DNA of 64,000 nucleotides from Mansonella perstans (GCA_037074765.1 JBAMDO010000048.1:186001-250000); one strand, 5' to 3'; shown: positions 39,399 through 52,489, counted from the first letter of the stretch. Numbers and translations are program-made. Notes: generated from the sequence alone by a model not told the origin.

Positions 39399-42300
39399 TC
39401 AAAGTGCTGACTTGGAGCGATGAGTTGTTGATGAAAACTTTTTGTGAGCCTGGTTAGACTTGATTGATTGCTTGACGGACTGATGCCTTCTGGTACCTGT
39501 AGGAATGAATTTTCTTGGAATAATATTACTTGGTGGAACCCATGGAACTAAATGTGATCGACGGAACATTTCATCAAATTTCATGATTCGGCCTTGTAAC
39601 GATTCGTTGAAATGACGCTTACTTTCCTAAAAGGTTGTCCATTTACAATTGTCAGCTGAAAAAGTCATGATGGAATTTCGGGGAAAAGAAAAAACCTTTA
39701 GTTGAAGCCAAGTATCGTAAGCTTCTCTTGCTAATGCTTCTTTGTATTCCTTTATATAACTGTTTTGCATTTCCTCCGTCCTTCTGGATTCCAACAATTT
39801 ATATTGCGCTTCCTCATTTCGAATTTTATTTTCTTTGTACCTCAAATCCTCATTTCATCATACAATGATTGAATTCATTAAAATAACTGCATATTAAAAG
39901 ACACAAGAGCAACAACAAAACATCCATAAAAATATTGGTTGATTTGCCTTTTTCCAAACATTTTGATACTATTCTCATTAATGATTCTTCGGTCTAATGC
40001 CATAATTTTGAAAGATATTTTTTTTTTTTTTTCAGCGGTGTTTAAGAACATTTGGCATTGTTTTATAAATTTTTTATTATATAGTAGTCAGCATAATCAA
40101 TTATTCCTTTAGTTGAGTATGGTTGATTTCTTGTCCAACTGATGATAACACGAAGTGAAATCTAATAAGTAAACCTGCTTTGTGTTAGACCTTTAGCATT
40201 GAAATTGGACACAAGTAGACGGTATTTATTTTTAATTTGCTACTATTTAAATGTATTTCAGCTTACTTTTCATCAAACTACAGAGCCGAATAAAATAAAA
40301 AGCGCATGATTACTATATTTTTAAATTGCTTACCATGCGTTGAATGCCTTTTGAGCCTCATTACTTCTTATTTCCATTTCGCGTTTCTTTTTCAGTTCAT
40401 CACTTTCCCTTTTTTCCATGCGTTGTTTTCGCTCTTTTGAAAGCTTCTGCATCCGATCGTTTTTCCATGCTTGAAACATCTGGATTCAAAGTGTAAACCA
40501 CTACTTTTTACTTTCGAGGTTAAACCATTTTCAACTGCTAATTTAGTGAGAGGACTTTACTAAGGTCACACAACTTTATACTATTTGTTTGCTACTGGCT
40601 ACAAACAAATTCGAAGCAATGACGCTTTCAATGAGTTGTGTTTTCAAGAAGAACACAAGTCAAATTTGAGGTCACGTTTCTTGCTTCCGTGCTCTCCCAA
40701 ACCCACCTGAGTTGCCTCTTCCTTCTTTCTCTTCATTTCTTCCATCTTCTCTTTCGCTAAAGTCTCCGCTTTTTCCTTTTCAGTTCTTCTCCTTTCACGA
40801 ATCGCTTCATCACTTCGTTGCTTCCAAATTTCATAATTTCTTTCAGCTTCCTTTTTCCTCTCTTCTTTGGCCTGTAATTTAACCAGCCATTCAAAGATTT
40901 GAAAAAATTCGAAAATTTGGATGGATGATAAAAGAAATTTATGTATTCTATAATAAAACCTTTCTTTCCTCCTCTTTATTCTCTTTCTGTTTTTGCCGCC
41001 TCTCTCTTTCTTTATTCAGCTTTTCTCGAAGCCATTCCTGCAATTCATCTTTAAATATTGTTGATTATTATGAACTTCTTTCAGTTCTTTTTAAAACGCC
41101 TTCTACCTCATATGCTGCTTTCCCAGAAGATGGACTTTCGCTGAGAGCAGTAGTTGTCAAATATTTTTCAATTGGTTTTCTCAGTTTGCTGAAATTTATG
41201 TAAATTAACGAACTTTTTTCTACGTATATCTTTCATAGCCTTATTTTTTGATTAATGAATGGTTTTTAGCCTTGAATTTGAAGTTTATTTAGGTTTCAGC
41301 AGCTTTTACCTATCCGTTTTGTTTCCTGAAATTGTATTAATTGATCGCATTCGGAATGTATCACTTAAGTCACCCTGAGACACTTGCCTTTCCGCTGCTT
41401 TGGTTTTCTTGATTGCCTAAATACGTGGGAATGTGTGACTTTCTAATCATTCAAAACTTTTACAGTCCAGTCTTCAATAGTGATTTTGAAAATTTTTAAA
41501 TTATTTTAATGCCATACCGACGAATTTGGTAAACCAGAATGTCGGTTTTTTTCCCTTACTGTCGTTATCAATTGAGTGGAGTTTTCTCCTTCATTTGAGG
41601 AACTGATTAAATGTTGAAAACAATCTTCACTTTTTGCTGTTCTAACCGCTGGCGAAGATGTTATTTCTTGCACAATGGCTGAAGCATTATTTTCATATTT
41701 CTCGACAAGCGTTTCTGCTCTCTCTCTGAAAGCATCGATACACTACTAACTGTTGAGTATATCAAACAATGAATATGTTAAATTGGATATGAAAAGTGAT
41801 CAACTTGATCTAGCTATGTTAATGAATGGGTAATGTAGTCATATACTTGGAATTTAATAAGGATAAATAATCAAATTTTTTTCAGTTCAAAAATTAAAAG
41901 AAAAGTAACATTTTTATTCTGGATTTATTCTTATTTCCACTTGCATCATTACTGTTAGAGTTAGACTTCTCCTTTTTTTCCTTCTTATTATCATTTCCTC
42001 CTTCCTCCTCATCTCGCCATTGCTCCACGGTTCCGTTACTTTTCTAAACCATTGCTTTTCATTTTTAGGAAAGTGACAATCTTTGAGGCTTGAATAGCGC
42101 AATCTGATAATTTTCCAGATTCGATAAATTTCAAATATTTATTTTTAATTGGCTCAAAAAATGACTGGAGGACACGTATTCGCTAATCCAGGTTTGAACG
42201 GTAACAAAAATGAATCGTTGGTTGCAGCCGTTGTAACTTCCTGTTCATATCCATATCGATCATGTCTTTTTGTTAACCTCTCCATCAGATTCGCTTGTTT

Positions 42301-42591
42301 TGATAGTCCAACTGAAATAGGCAGTCTAAAAGCTAGTAAATTTTAACCTAGATGATATAAAACAAACAAAACATTAACGAGAGGATTGTCTTCGAGTTAC
42401 TGCATAGATAGAAGTTAGGTAATATTCTCAAAATTCACAACGAATCTACCATTTATGATCACAAATGCATATCAATATTGAAAGTAACGACCTATCTGAG
42501 TATTTCCTTTTTTTGACTGAATTCCGATCATTTCGTTAAGTGGATCACTATATTTGACACCATGTCTTCGTGGTATTTCTCCACTCTTCAT
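39399..42591 (-). CDS. Charged coiled-coil protein, CCDC34-like
   Basis: This minus-strand gene has about ten exons. The start ATG at 42591 lies 20 bases after a TTTTCAG that probably serves as a trans-splice acceptor; the first exon (42492-42591) encodes MKSGEIPRRHGVKYSDPLNE. Exons at about 42163-42325, 42045-42105, 41525-41728 and 41313-41417 encode a low-complexity N-terminal half. The C-terminal half is highly charged, with evenly spaced aromatic residues: EWLREKLNKERERRQ (about 40962-41040), NYEIWKQRSDEAIRERRR (about 40709-40874), FQAWKNDRMQKLSKERKQ (about 40335-40480) and AREAYDTWLQLK (about 39695-39840). The last exon (39399-39630) contains SHLVPWVPPSN and a basic tail. Repeated W-x-x-K blocks in a long helix with a Pro/Trp tail fit the CCDC34 family, a cilium/flagellum-associated group. 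MAP9-like proteins look similar and are the alternative. The join between the exons near 42045 and 41728 is unresolved. Confidence 0.68.
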
Positions 42592-42603
42592 GCTGGTATT
42601 TTT

Positions 42604-42612
42604 CCAAGTACT
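42604..42612 (-). promoter_or_regulatory. Probable trans-splice acceptor before the CCDC34-like gene
   Basis: On the minus strand GGGTTTTCAG ends at 42611 and the first ATG follows 20 bases later, with no upstream coding exon. Nematode genes commonly accept a spliced leader at such a site. This is inferred from position and consensus. Confidence 0.4.
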
Positions 42613-43371
42613 GAAAACCCGTTATGACAAATTTTATTAATATCTGTGAAAAATTAGCGTAAACATTAACGATTTTTAAGTTTCTGAAGTCAGTTTTTAA
42701 ATCATAAACGAGAAGCTGTCATTTAAAGTGAAAGGTTCAACTTATAATGATAATAAAATTCCTCTCTTTTTAATTCAAGAGTGAAACTTATCTATAACAA
42801 CTGAAAATGACTTGAAATTTTCGAAATATTTTAAGAAAAAAAAAAAAAACTGGTAAATTCAGGAAGCAAAATTGTGGTTAAACGAATAATTTTCTTAAAG
42901 AGTAGAATGAAAGCACTTAGCTTTTGCCAATTTATAACATTTTTAAATGGTACAGAATTTTGGAAATTAATATTTCACTCAGGAAGTGTAAAATTTCAAC
43001 AAAATTAGCTTAATATAAAGCCGACGATCTTGAAACATTTAGGAAACCAAAAAGAAAACACTATAGAGTGACGAAATTGAAAACATCGGAATAAAAACAA
43101 AAGGGAAGGAAGTTGGTAATATTCTTCGTGATCTTGTACTATAACCATAGCAACCGATAGCTGCTTCAGGAGTATTGCGAAAATTAGTATTGCGAAAAAA
43201 AAACTTCAGGAGTATTGCTATTGCGAAATTCTGTTTAAACGACTTCCTTTGATTCTAATACTTGTATGAAGTGTAGTGTTTTGAGGATTAATGATTTATT
43301 TAAGATGTGTAAAATTCAAAAAAATTTAACGAAATCCAAAAAAATGACAATTCATGAATTTCTTATGTTCA

Positions 43372-43504
43372 GAAACCCATAGCTTTTGGATCATCCCGTT
43401 TCAATAAACTATCATTGAAAACTTGGAGAAATTCTATACGTCCTAATACTGATAGTTTTGATAGCACAGGGTATGCAAATTTTATGCCTGATCAAACACT
43501 TTAA
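43372..43504 (+). CDS. Possible isolated plus-strand terminal exon
   Basis: A TTATGTTCAG acceptor at 43362-43371 is followed by 43 open codons and a TAA at 43502-43504. The product begins KPIAFGSSRFNKLSLKTWRN and is polar with no membrane segment. A candidate first exon lies upstream at about 42908-42950 (MKALSFCQFITFLN, then a GTACAG donor), which would give a signal-peptide-like start, but I could not join the two in frame. I do not recognise the family. The exon sits tail to tail with the minus-strand membrane protein that ends at 43663. It could be a chance open stretch. Confidence 0.28.
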
Positions 43505-43662
43505 TGTCTGTAGTAACAAGATTTATAGCGGAGAAAATTTCAAATGCTAATTAATACATGCGTTATTAAATTACGAAATGGCTAATCTATGTCGGAATTA
43601 TCACTTCATTTAACATACGAGCAAGTTTAGCAAATGATTCGAAAATATCATTTCCTATCATA

Positions 43663-44618
43663 TCAGAACAACTTTATAGGATTTATATGAGGGAGATATC
43701 GGCGTTCACCAAAGTACGTTGGCAGTCCACTGATCTAAAATGATACATTTATCTATGTTTAAATAAAAAGAGCATTAGATAATAAAAACATCGCTTCTTG
43801 GATATTCAGCTATTATATCTGCAAAATTTGTGCCTATCCATTTTAGGATCAGTATTTTTACCTTAATTTGCTTAAGATTAATCATTTTCTGCATCAAAAA
43901 ATGCTTCCTTGTGAAATCTTCAAAATTGAAAGATTGCCGACAGTTTCAAAATGAACTTTGGATAACGATTCATAAAAGCGTGCATTCATGCTATAATAAT
44001 ATAAAATCTAAAATGGTACATTACTTGTGATTCGACAACACTGTCTTCTGTAAAACTTCCATTAAATTCATAGGCACGCTCATCGCTTTTACGATTGTAA
44101 ATGCAATAAATGATAAGCATGGCGACTGCTGTGAATAGTATAGCAAAAATGAATATTAGCAAAAGTATAATCACCAAATCATAATTTCCACTCCTACAAT
44201 GACCTCTTTTGATAGTTCATAGATCAGTTCACAAACAATTTAAAAAAAACAAGAATCTGATGGAAGCATTTAGAGAACTTCCTGAATTTAGAACAACAAT
44301 TTAAAAAGGAATTTGATATTTAGAAAACTTCTATTGCTACGCCCTGGGACGAATGGTAGCTCATTACAGTATCATGTGGAATTTGGCGTTCTAAATTTTG
44401 TCTATTCGTTAAATCGTATTGGCACCGGTGAAAGGAGTTGTTTATAATGAATTCTGTAATTCTAAAAAACTTCCTTCTTACGGATAACGTACAGACAACG
44501 AACCGTTTAACTTCTTGAAGTGCGCAGCAGCCATTTGCGCAGCATCCAATATTACATAGATATGTGATTGGATTATCGCTGGCCAAGTTTTTGTAATAAC
44601 ATAAGTGACCACCATCAT
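43663..44618 (-). CDS. Small Cys-rich type I membrane protein (5' end uncertain)
   Basis: Three exons join in frame. The first (44504-44618) encodes DDGGHLCYYKNLASDN and then a Cys cluster, CNIGCCANGCCALQEVK. The second (44025-44193) encodes a membrane span, LVIILLLIFIFAILFTAV, followed by IIYCIYNRKSDERAYEFNGS. The last (43663-43734) encodes GLPTYFGERRYLPHINPIKLF and TGA. The pattern is a short extracellular Cys-rich module, one membrane helix and a cytosolic tail, as in many nematode-specific small membrane proteins; I cannot name the family. A plausible start is further upstream: an ATG at 45369 with exons 45346-45369 and 45228-45290 encodes a hydrophobic leader, MRTITIVL then TTFLLPIEQEQ. 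These end in phase 0 while the 44618 exon needs phase 1, so an exon between them is missing from this model. Tyr residues in the tail could be sorting or phosphorylation sites. Confidence 0.6.
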
Positions 44619-45369
44619 CTAAAATAAAATTTTTCCCATAATTTCCATTTCTTTTCAAAAAGTCTGTCGCATGATTTACTCATTCGAAATCCATTCGTCA
44701 ATTTAGACTGAATTAGAACTTCATCGCATGCATAATTTACTCTGCTAAAGCATTTTAAAGTTTTGAATTAAACTTGCTGGTTTTCTCATGAAAAATTAAA
44801 CTGCTCAAATTCTTTCTGATTTCAGTCGCTGTTGTTGAGACCAATCTGAAAAAGAATTTTTGTCACAACTCACTCAATGAATCTTTTTTCCAGCGAAACC
44901 ATTTGCTTATGTCAATAATCTTATTTATTCAGAAGAACAAATTTTATTGCTAGTTAACATCATGAAAAATTTTTAGGATGTTTTGAGTTAGACGATAATC
45001 AATGATCTAAGAATAGTCTTATCATTATGATGATTACCGCTAGACGGTTATCATGATTGGCGATAAAGACTATCAGCAATATAGTTATTGCTGTTGTTGA
45101 CCTTCATTACACAAAATTTCAGCTTGCAAATCAATCAACTTTCGAGATAACAGGAAGCTTCATCAGTCTATGAAGCAGTCAACTAATGACTCAGCATATT
45201 TTGATTTTAATCCAATAAGAAAAAGACTTGCTCAGTAATAATATGTGCCATGTAAAGTTGTTCCTGTTCAATCGGCAACAAAAAAGTCGTCTGCAATAAA
45301 TTTCATTCTGTAAGCTTCATAATATAACAACCTAAAATTCATTACCAAGACGATCGTGATAGTTCTCAT

Positions 45370-47298
45370 ATTTGAGTTATATCCAAAAAAAAAAAAAAAA
45401 AACTAAGCTTCAAAAGGTTTAAAAAAAGCTTTGAGCCATATGTTTAAGACAGTTAACAAAAGCACAGTTAACATGATATAGTAAAAAACTTAAAATTTGT
45501 ACTCTTATTGAGAGAACAACCAGAGAAGTCGTTAATGAAATTAAAAAACTTAACATTCAACCTGAAATTGAACAAAGAAATATTAAATTAAGGAGTAAGG
45601 CGGAAGTGATAAACTTTTCAGCCTGAGTATTCGCAAAGAGTTTTACAGAGAAGATGAAAGCTTAGCAAATAAAGCAATGGGATGAGTGAGATTGAATGAA
45701 TGCTGTAATTTGGTGCATATGTTTATAAAATGTTTATACCGTGCGATAACGATCGACCAGGTGAGTTGACCAATAGGGACAGCTATTAAGTCTCCACTTT
45801 AAATCTGTTTGCTTTACGGGGTTTGAATTACTTTTGTAATAACACTTCAGTACTACCCCATTTTCATCCATATCGCTTGACGTTCTTCTAAGCGAAATTA
45901 TATCAGACATTCTATTTCTTTGTTAGTCTTCATCATTTCATCTCCATTCTTGTACATTCTATTCCTCATCTAATTTTTAATTTTCAACGAAATCTATAAT
46001 ATCATTTTCACTATTCTCATAATTCTTGCCACTCCTCGAAACATATATATCCTACAATTAAATACCACTAAATTGGTCACGTAGCTAAATCGAAATATAT
46101 CACGCACAAATATTAATAATTGAATATATAATACAGTTGTTGATTGCCAAAGAAATTCCCTAAAGTAAACTTTGTTCTTTCATTCTTTCATTAGTCCAAC
46201 TAATTAAATGTGGGAAACAATAACAATTGCTGTTTTGTTGCAGCTTTGGAATATGTTAAACTTTGGACAAATAAAATGAATGACAATAGCTAATCCTATA
46301 TGGTTATCATATGTTAGTCATTGTGAATATCCAAGACATGAAGAATCATTCATGGATAAATTTTATTTTTGTAGTTTCTATTTATTTGCTACAGATATTG
46401 CTAACAATGATAATCATATATTATTGCATATTTTGAAGAAATTATTTGCTACAAAAACACTCCGTGTATACTTTTTAAAGTTTATTTTGAGAAATAGGAG
46501 TATACTGAATAGTATATAGTATATAAAAGTAGGAGTATACGAGTATACGATTTTAAGTTTTAAGAAGTACGGAATATACGTGTATACGAGTATACGATTT
46601 TAAGTTTTAAGAAGTACGAAGTATACGTAAAGACCAGGTAATTTTCTTGATTAGCATTTTATTTTTTCCATTCATAATCCAATTGACCCGGTCTCGACAC
46701 GAAAGCAAGTGATTGGTTGCTAAATTCAAGAGTTTTTTTTTTTTTTTTTTGCTAGCAGTTAATTTCTATGAAGTTTATACGAGATGTGTAATTAGTCGGA
46801 TGCTTACACGTAGGACGTGACAAGTGCGGGCTATTAGCTTATGCCGAAATGGCTTGAAGGGGAAGAGTTAAAGATACACAAGTTTGAATAAATCTGGACA
46901 TTGTGGAACTTTTTTCACGTCAAAAGTATCAAAAAATAAGGTTACTGACAAATTTTGGTGGAAAAAAAGGAATGATTCGCGAAACAACCGGTAGAATAAC
47001 AGAGTTCATGAGAAATACAACAGGGGAGTATTAAAAGGTTTTGTGAAATTGATGCTAGTTTGAACTGTTCACTTAAATGTTACGAAAACTGATAGTATTT
47101 TAGTTGGAAATTAAACAATTTTGAGTCATTGAATCACGTGCTTTCTAACTTCTAGTTTCATTTCGTTTAATGAATCTTAATTTGGTGTATTTAATCACTG
47201 TGTTCACTTTTTAATGTTATTGAAGGAACTGGGTCAGTGGATTTAAAAAAGAGCTGTCGCCATTCTTAATGATAACATTGTTCTACTAAGTACTGAAG
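45370..47298. other. Intergenic stretch between divergent genes
   Basis: This lies between the Cys-rich membrane protein (minus) and sel-5 (plus), so it may hold both promoters. It contains an A run near 45386-45402, a 47-base tandem repeat near 46541 and a T run near 46733-46750. No gene is supported. Confidence 0.5.
46535..46630. repeat. 47-base tandem repeat, two copies
   Basis: gagtatacgattttaagttt plus taagaagtacg starts at 46541 and again at 46588. Degenerate gtatac units (agtatac, atatacgt) flank both. It lies about 700 bases upstream of sel-5. Confidence 0.85.
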
Positions 47299-50200
47299 AT
47301 GCCGCTTAATTTATTTGGGATAGGTGCCGGAGGTATTAAATCACAACAGCTGGATAGCTCTTATCGAGGTTTATGCTGAATTTTTTTTACTTTATGTCAC
47401 TTTTTTTTTCCTCTTTACATCCTTTGAAATTCAGAAATCATTTAAAACCAAAGAAGTCAGAATTTAGAGCAGGTAATTCTGGGTAAGATGTTTGATCTAA
47501 GAATTCTTACGTAATAGTAATAGCCAAATGTTGATGTAAAGTTTTTTTTTGCTTGTTGTAATTTCCAGTTGTAGAAGGAAAAGTATTATTATGGTTTTAT
47601 CTTGCGGTTGTAGTTCTACTTTTTGTTATTTGTAGTATCTTTAACCATTCAGTTTTTCATCTGCAGTAGAGTAATGCCTACCCTTACACTTTATTTTTAA
47701 GAACTGCGGAATACTTCATTTCAAATTTATGAAATCTATGTTAAATTCATCATATTTTTTATTACTCATGAGGTATGTAATATCAACTTTTTTTGTAGGA
47801 AATACCGGCATTTCTGATGGGAAAGATTGGCGTGGATCAGTTGTAAAATTGCCGAATCATACTGTTACATTGGAAAAAAGACTTGCCGAAGGTAAAATAT
47901 AAAATTCTGTTGTGAAATCCTTTATTGGATGTTTTCAACATCCACTTTCTTAATCAGGTGGATTTGCGATTGTATATTTGGCAAGCGATAAGCAGGGGCG
48001 CCAGTATGCTCTTAAAAGGCAATTTATTAGCGATGATGTTCGGCAGTTAGAGGCATGTCGAAGAGAATGTCGCATCGTTGTGAGTTTTTTATGTTACACA
48101 ACTTGTGTAACTTTCAAACGCTACTGCAAGCAGCTTTTTTACAAGCATAAATAGCATTTGTGTTGATAATTGGTGCTTATCTTGATTTCTGTTTATAATC
48201 AACGTTTGCTGCAACGTTTTTAGTAGAAAAAGTTTAATTACTTGAATCTGGATAATCGTAAAGTATTGTTTCAAAATAAACCGTGAAGGAATATCCAGAG
48301 TTAAAATTAACGCACTGATGATTTAAGAGTTTTTTTTGCGTTCTTTCTCCAAACGTTTTAGCAATTGGTTCGTTTAATAGTGTTATAGAAATAACGGTTA
48401 AATCTAGCTTTCGTATTGACTGAAATAAATACGGTTCTATATATATAGTTCAATGTTTAAAGTTTAGAAGCATGTGCAATTCCATAATATCTGCATTTAG
48501 AGTTGCTTAGCGGGACACAAAAATATAGTGTCATACATAGATCATATGATACTGAAGAATAACTGTGGTGTATACGAATGTTCACTTCTTACTACTTATT
48601 ATAAAAGTTTGTCCACTTTCTTTTAAAGTATTTTTGTCTACTTTCTCTTAAAATATTTGCAGTTGTATCCTGTGATTTAAGCAAATTCATACTTATCAAA
48701 AACTGATCGCATTGCATAATTTTTTCCTCAAAATTGTCAATTGTTAGCTTAGAAATAAAGTATTACTTTTTTTTTTCAGGTGGCGTGTTGCAACTGATGA
48801 ATGAACGACATTTAGCGGGACGATGTCTCTCAGCAAATGAAATTTTAAAAATTTTTTGTGACGTATGTGAAGCAGTTGCACGACTGCATCATTCTCAAAC
48901 TCCAGTGATTCACCGTGATTTAAAGGTACACTTTTTTATTATCGCTAGTATGTTCCTGTGCAAAACATGTAGAAATAGAAGGTGATAAGTCAAGCTTTTT
49001 TTTTCTTTTTATTACATAATTAAAGGCTGAAAATGTTCTGATCGATGAGCAGCATCCAAGTGCACCGGTATATGTCCTGTGTGATTTCGGAAGCGCTACG
49101 ACAAAGGTCATTTTTTGCACTGTGTACCATTTGTTCATTTCTTTCTCGCTGTTGAAATAGTTGAGTCTTTCAACATTTCCGTTTTTTTTTTAAGAAAATA
49201 AGTGTTCTGTGTCGAAGAGTTTACAGCGTCATATTTTAATTGTTAGTGATTTAACATTTTGGCTTGGCATTTGAAGAATTAATTCTTTATGAGACAAAAT
49301 ATAAAAAGCTGCTCACTTTCGATTCTGAAGGTTTTATCACCAGACACACAGTCGCTGCAGTTTATTGAAGAAGAGATTCATCGCTATACGACACTAGCTT
49401 ATCGAGCTCCTGAAATGATAGATATTTACTCCGGAAAGCCCATTGGTTCGTTTTGTCCGATTGTGTGTCTCAATAATAATTATGTTGCGATCAGGCAAGA
49501 AAATTTATTCCTTGAATTTTAGGTACAAAGATTGATATATGGGCGCTCGGTGTAATGCTGTACAGACTCTGTTATTTCAGTCTTCCTTTTGGTGAGAGCT
49601 CGCTAGCAATCCAAAATTGTTCGTATAATTTTCCAACTGAACCCAATTATCCGGAGGAATTACGTACCATTATAAGTTAGTTTTTTTTGTTTTTATTGAC
49701 GAGATTTGGGTTTCAGTTGAATTGTGAAATATACTGTCCCATCTGTAACACCTGGACTGCAGATATGGAACTTTTTTAGTTGTCAAAACTTAGTTCAAAT
49801 GATTTACAATACGTCATTTTGTTGTTTGAAAAAGTCCAGTTATGCGTTTCATCTTTTATAGCAGATCAGCAAGAAATTAAGGCAATCAACTGAAGAAATT
49901 TTTTCCAAACTAAGCTTAAAGATTTGAAGAAGTTTAAGCAATTAATGCATTTCCTGTTAGTTTAGAGGTACTTCTTGATCCGGATTTTGTTCGTCGTCCA
50001 GATATTTATCAAGTTTCAACTCTTGCTTTTGAGGCTGCTGGACAGCGCTGCCCTATTGGGAACTTGAATGTATGTATTGTTATGACGCTATTTACTATTA
50101 ATTTAATACTGGTGGAAATATTCTGGTTTTAATTATATAGAAAAGTTTTGCCCTGATTTAAGACATTTTGATATGCTAATTGATATAGGTGGAAGTAGAA

Positions 50201-52489
50201 TCAGTCCGGAAACTATTAATGATAATGTACATGTTTAAAGTGTGCAAAGTTCGAAGTATTGACCAAGAGCACGTTTTTCTAGCAACAAAATGTTGCTGGT
50301 AATATTAAGTTCACGTCATGATCGCTTGCATTGTTTTTTTTTGTATTAGGATCATTTTGCAGAAAGTTCCAGCACTGCGTCTAATTGATGCCATGCAAAA
50401 TTTGCGCCAGCAGGAAGTTAGTGCAACAGCAGTTGCGGATACTCCAGCACGGACATCGGTGTTTACTAATTTTGACAGCCGTGTTGCACCAAAAGAAACA
50501 GCCACTTCCATCAATCCAAGATTGAGACCAAAACCATACAGCAATGCAGCTCGCTTGAATTTGATCGGTTCAAGTCCACGTTTGCTCGATGTAAATAGAG
50601 TTTACTTGTTAATTTTCATCCCATTACATCAGTACTGTTTCAATATTGATATTCTTTTTTGCAGGTACTAAACAATAAACAGCAAAATAGTTCTTGTCTA
50701 GAAATTGGTGTTGCACATGCAGGTATTTAAATTTTATTGCTTATTATAATTACATAAATATGGCTAATTTTGATAAATTTCGTCGCGGAATAATTTGTTA
50801 AACTAATATCAGCAGTTTTTTTTCCTCCTCTTTTACGGCAGGTTTGACCTATTCCTTAATTTGTCGTTCCAGATCTTTTAGTTCTTCACTTTTTCATGGT
50901 ATGCAACAGTGATTCATATATAAAAAGTGACAGGTGAATTTGTTGAATTACGAATTGAAATAACTAACTGCTATTTGAAGTGCGTTTGTTTATTAAGGAT
51001 CACCGAAGAAACCATCTTGTGGTATTGCAGAAGAATATGGCATTGAAACTCTGAAATCAAGCGCATTTAGGTCATTTTCATCTTTGTATTTTACAGTGGT
51101 TTTAGCTAAGTATCTTACTTTTTACTAACAGCTATTTTTCCGCTTATTATTCTTGCTAATGTTGCTGTTCCTTGTCCATTATTTACGTGTAATTATATAA
51201 AATCGTATACATCATCGTCTTAGCGCGATCCAGAATTCTCAGCTAGTCAACAAGTCAGTATTCAGCGAAAGTATTGAATTCATATCTTTCAGACCATACA
51301 GCGCTTCGAACGACAGCAATACCAAAGTTGCAGCTGCAGGATTTATAGACGAACCCTTCGAGACAGTGACTGTAACTGTTTCTTCTCCTGTGAATTTACC
51401 AATGGAGGTATATTTATACAATATTTTTACAGCATTCGATTATAGTTCTTAAGTATTTTTGGGGGAAAAAAATTACCACATGGTTTCAGAATGATGACAT
51501 TCCGTGGAATCCATTCTTAATTGCTCCATTCAGCTCACGGAGATGTAGTTCAGCCACTTTACAGAATACTACAATGGATGATCGTAGTTTCGGACATTGT
51601 TTTGACAAATTACCGAGGCATTTAAAACACTCGGCACCAAGTAGTTTTGAACTTTTCTCTTGATTTATGGCTGAATTCAGCTATGGAAGATCGTTGAATC
51701 TTTTCCTAAGATTGATGCAGTTTTTAATTTATTGTTCATAACAGGTCGTACATTTTTACGCTTCAGTCAAATGTTGTGTGAACAAGTTTGTTTTTTAAAG
51801 GCAGAGTGGTGGGAGAAGATGCAAATTTAGAAATTGATGAAAATGATCCATTTGCTGCAGCACCAATTCATCTTTATCAAATGAGGCCTGTTTTATTGTT
51901 ACTATTTTCTTGAGCTTTTCATTGTTTTCAGCTAAGCTGCTGACGTGTGGAGTTTTTTTTCTCAGATATTTTTTTTACTAGTTGAACTTCTGGTCACTTT
52001 CGGTACATGCATGTTTGCTGTAAGATGTGATTTAAGGATGGCACCACAAAATATTATTTTTGTCATTTTAGCTCACGTTGCAACAGAAATTGTGTTCAGC
52101 TACTTAGTAGTTTCCTTTCAGTCAGAGAATCCAATATTAATGGATTGAAAGTTTCAGGGTTTCTAAACAGATTTCTAGAATGGAGGATACAAGTAAGTAT
52201 TTTGTTCTCTTCAAGTAGTGTTTCATCTCACATCTCTCGTATCCTATAATTGTCACTGTGTTTCATATGGATTGTGAACTTATAAAAATAGCAGCCTTAC
52301 TGCTAGTTTAGGTGAAATTCTTAGATAGATTATCATGTGACTAAGGTTACTGTCACAAAATCGCAAATAATTCAAAAATTTGTAGATGCAATACAAGAAA
52401 AAAATCAATCGAGCGCTAGTGTAGCCCAAGACGCTGCTGTTAATTATGAAATTCTCTCATTGCCTTCAACTAATAATAATAAACTTTAA
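47299..52489 (+). CDS. sel-5: NAK-family protein kinase (AAK1/BIKE-like, SEL-5)
   Basis: This Ser/Thr kinase belongs to the family that phosphorylates AP2 adaptor subunits during clathrin endocytosis. C. elegans SEL-5 is the nematode member. Exons are 47299-47368, 47799-47891, 47958-48079, 48501-48606, 48780-48925, 49026-49106, 49331-49445, 49523-49675, 49966-50069, 50363-50590, 50665-50722, 50842-50898, 50998-51070, 51224-51407 and 51490 onward; all join in frame. The Gly loop is LAEGGFAIVYLA, the catalytic Lys lies in YALKRQF, and HRDLKAENVL and CDFGSAT are intact. The activation segment YTTLAYRAPEMIDIYSG and DIWALGVMLYRLCYFSLPFGES are typical of AAK1/BIKE/GAK. The C-terminal tail is much shorter than in vertebrate AAK1. 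The 3' end has two options: a TGA at 51661-51663, or a donor at 51641 joining an exon at 51801 that carries a DPF motif. Exons at about 52161-52193 and 52384-52489 (TAA) join each other in frame and may be the true end. Confidence 0.88.

Noticed and set aside
43160..43225. Repeated cttcaggagtattgc motif as a structured element
   Set aside because: Two short copies only, near an A run; best explained by local slippage.
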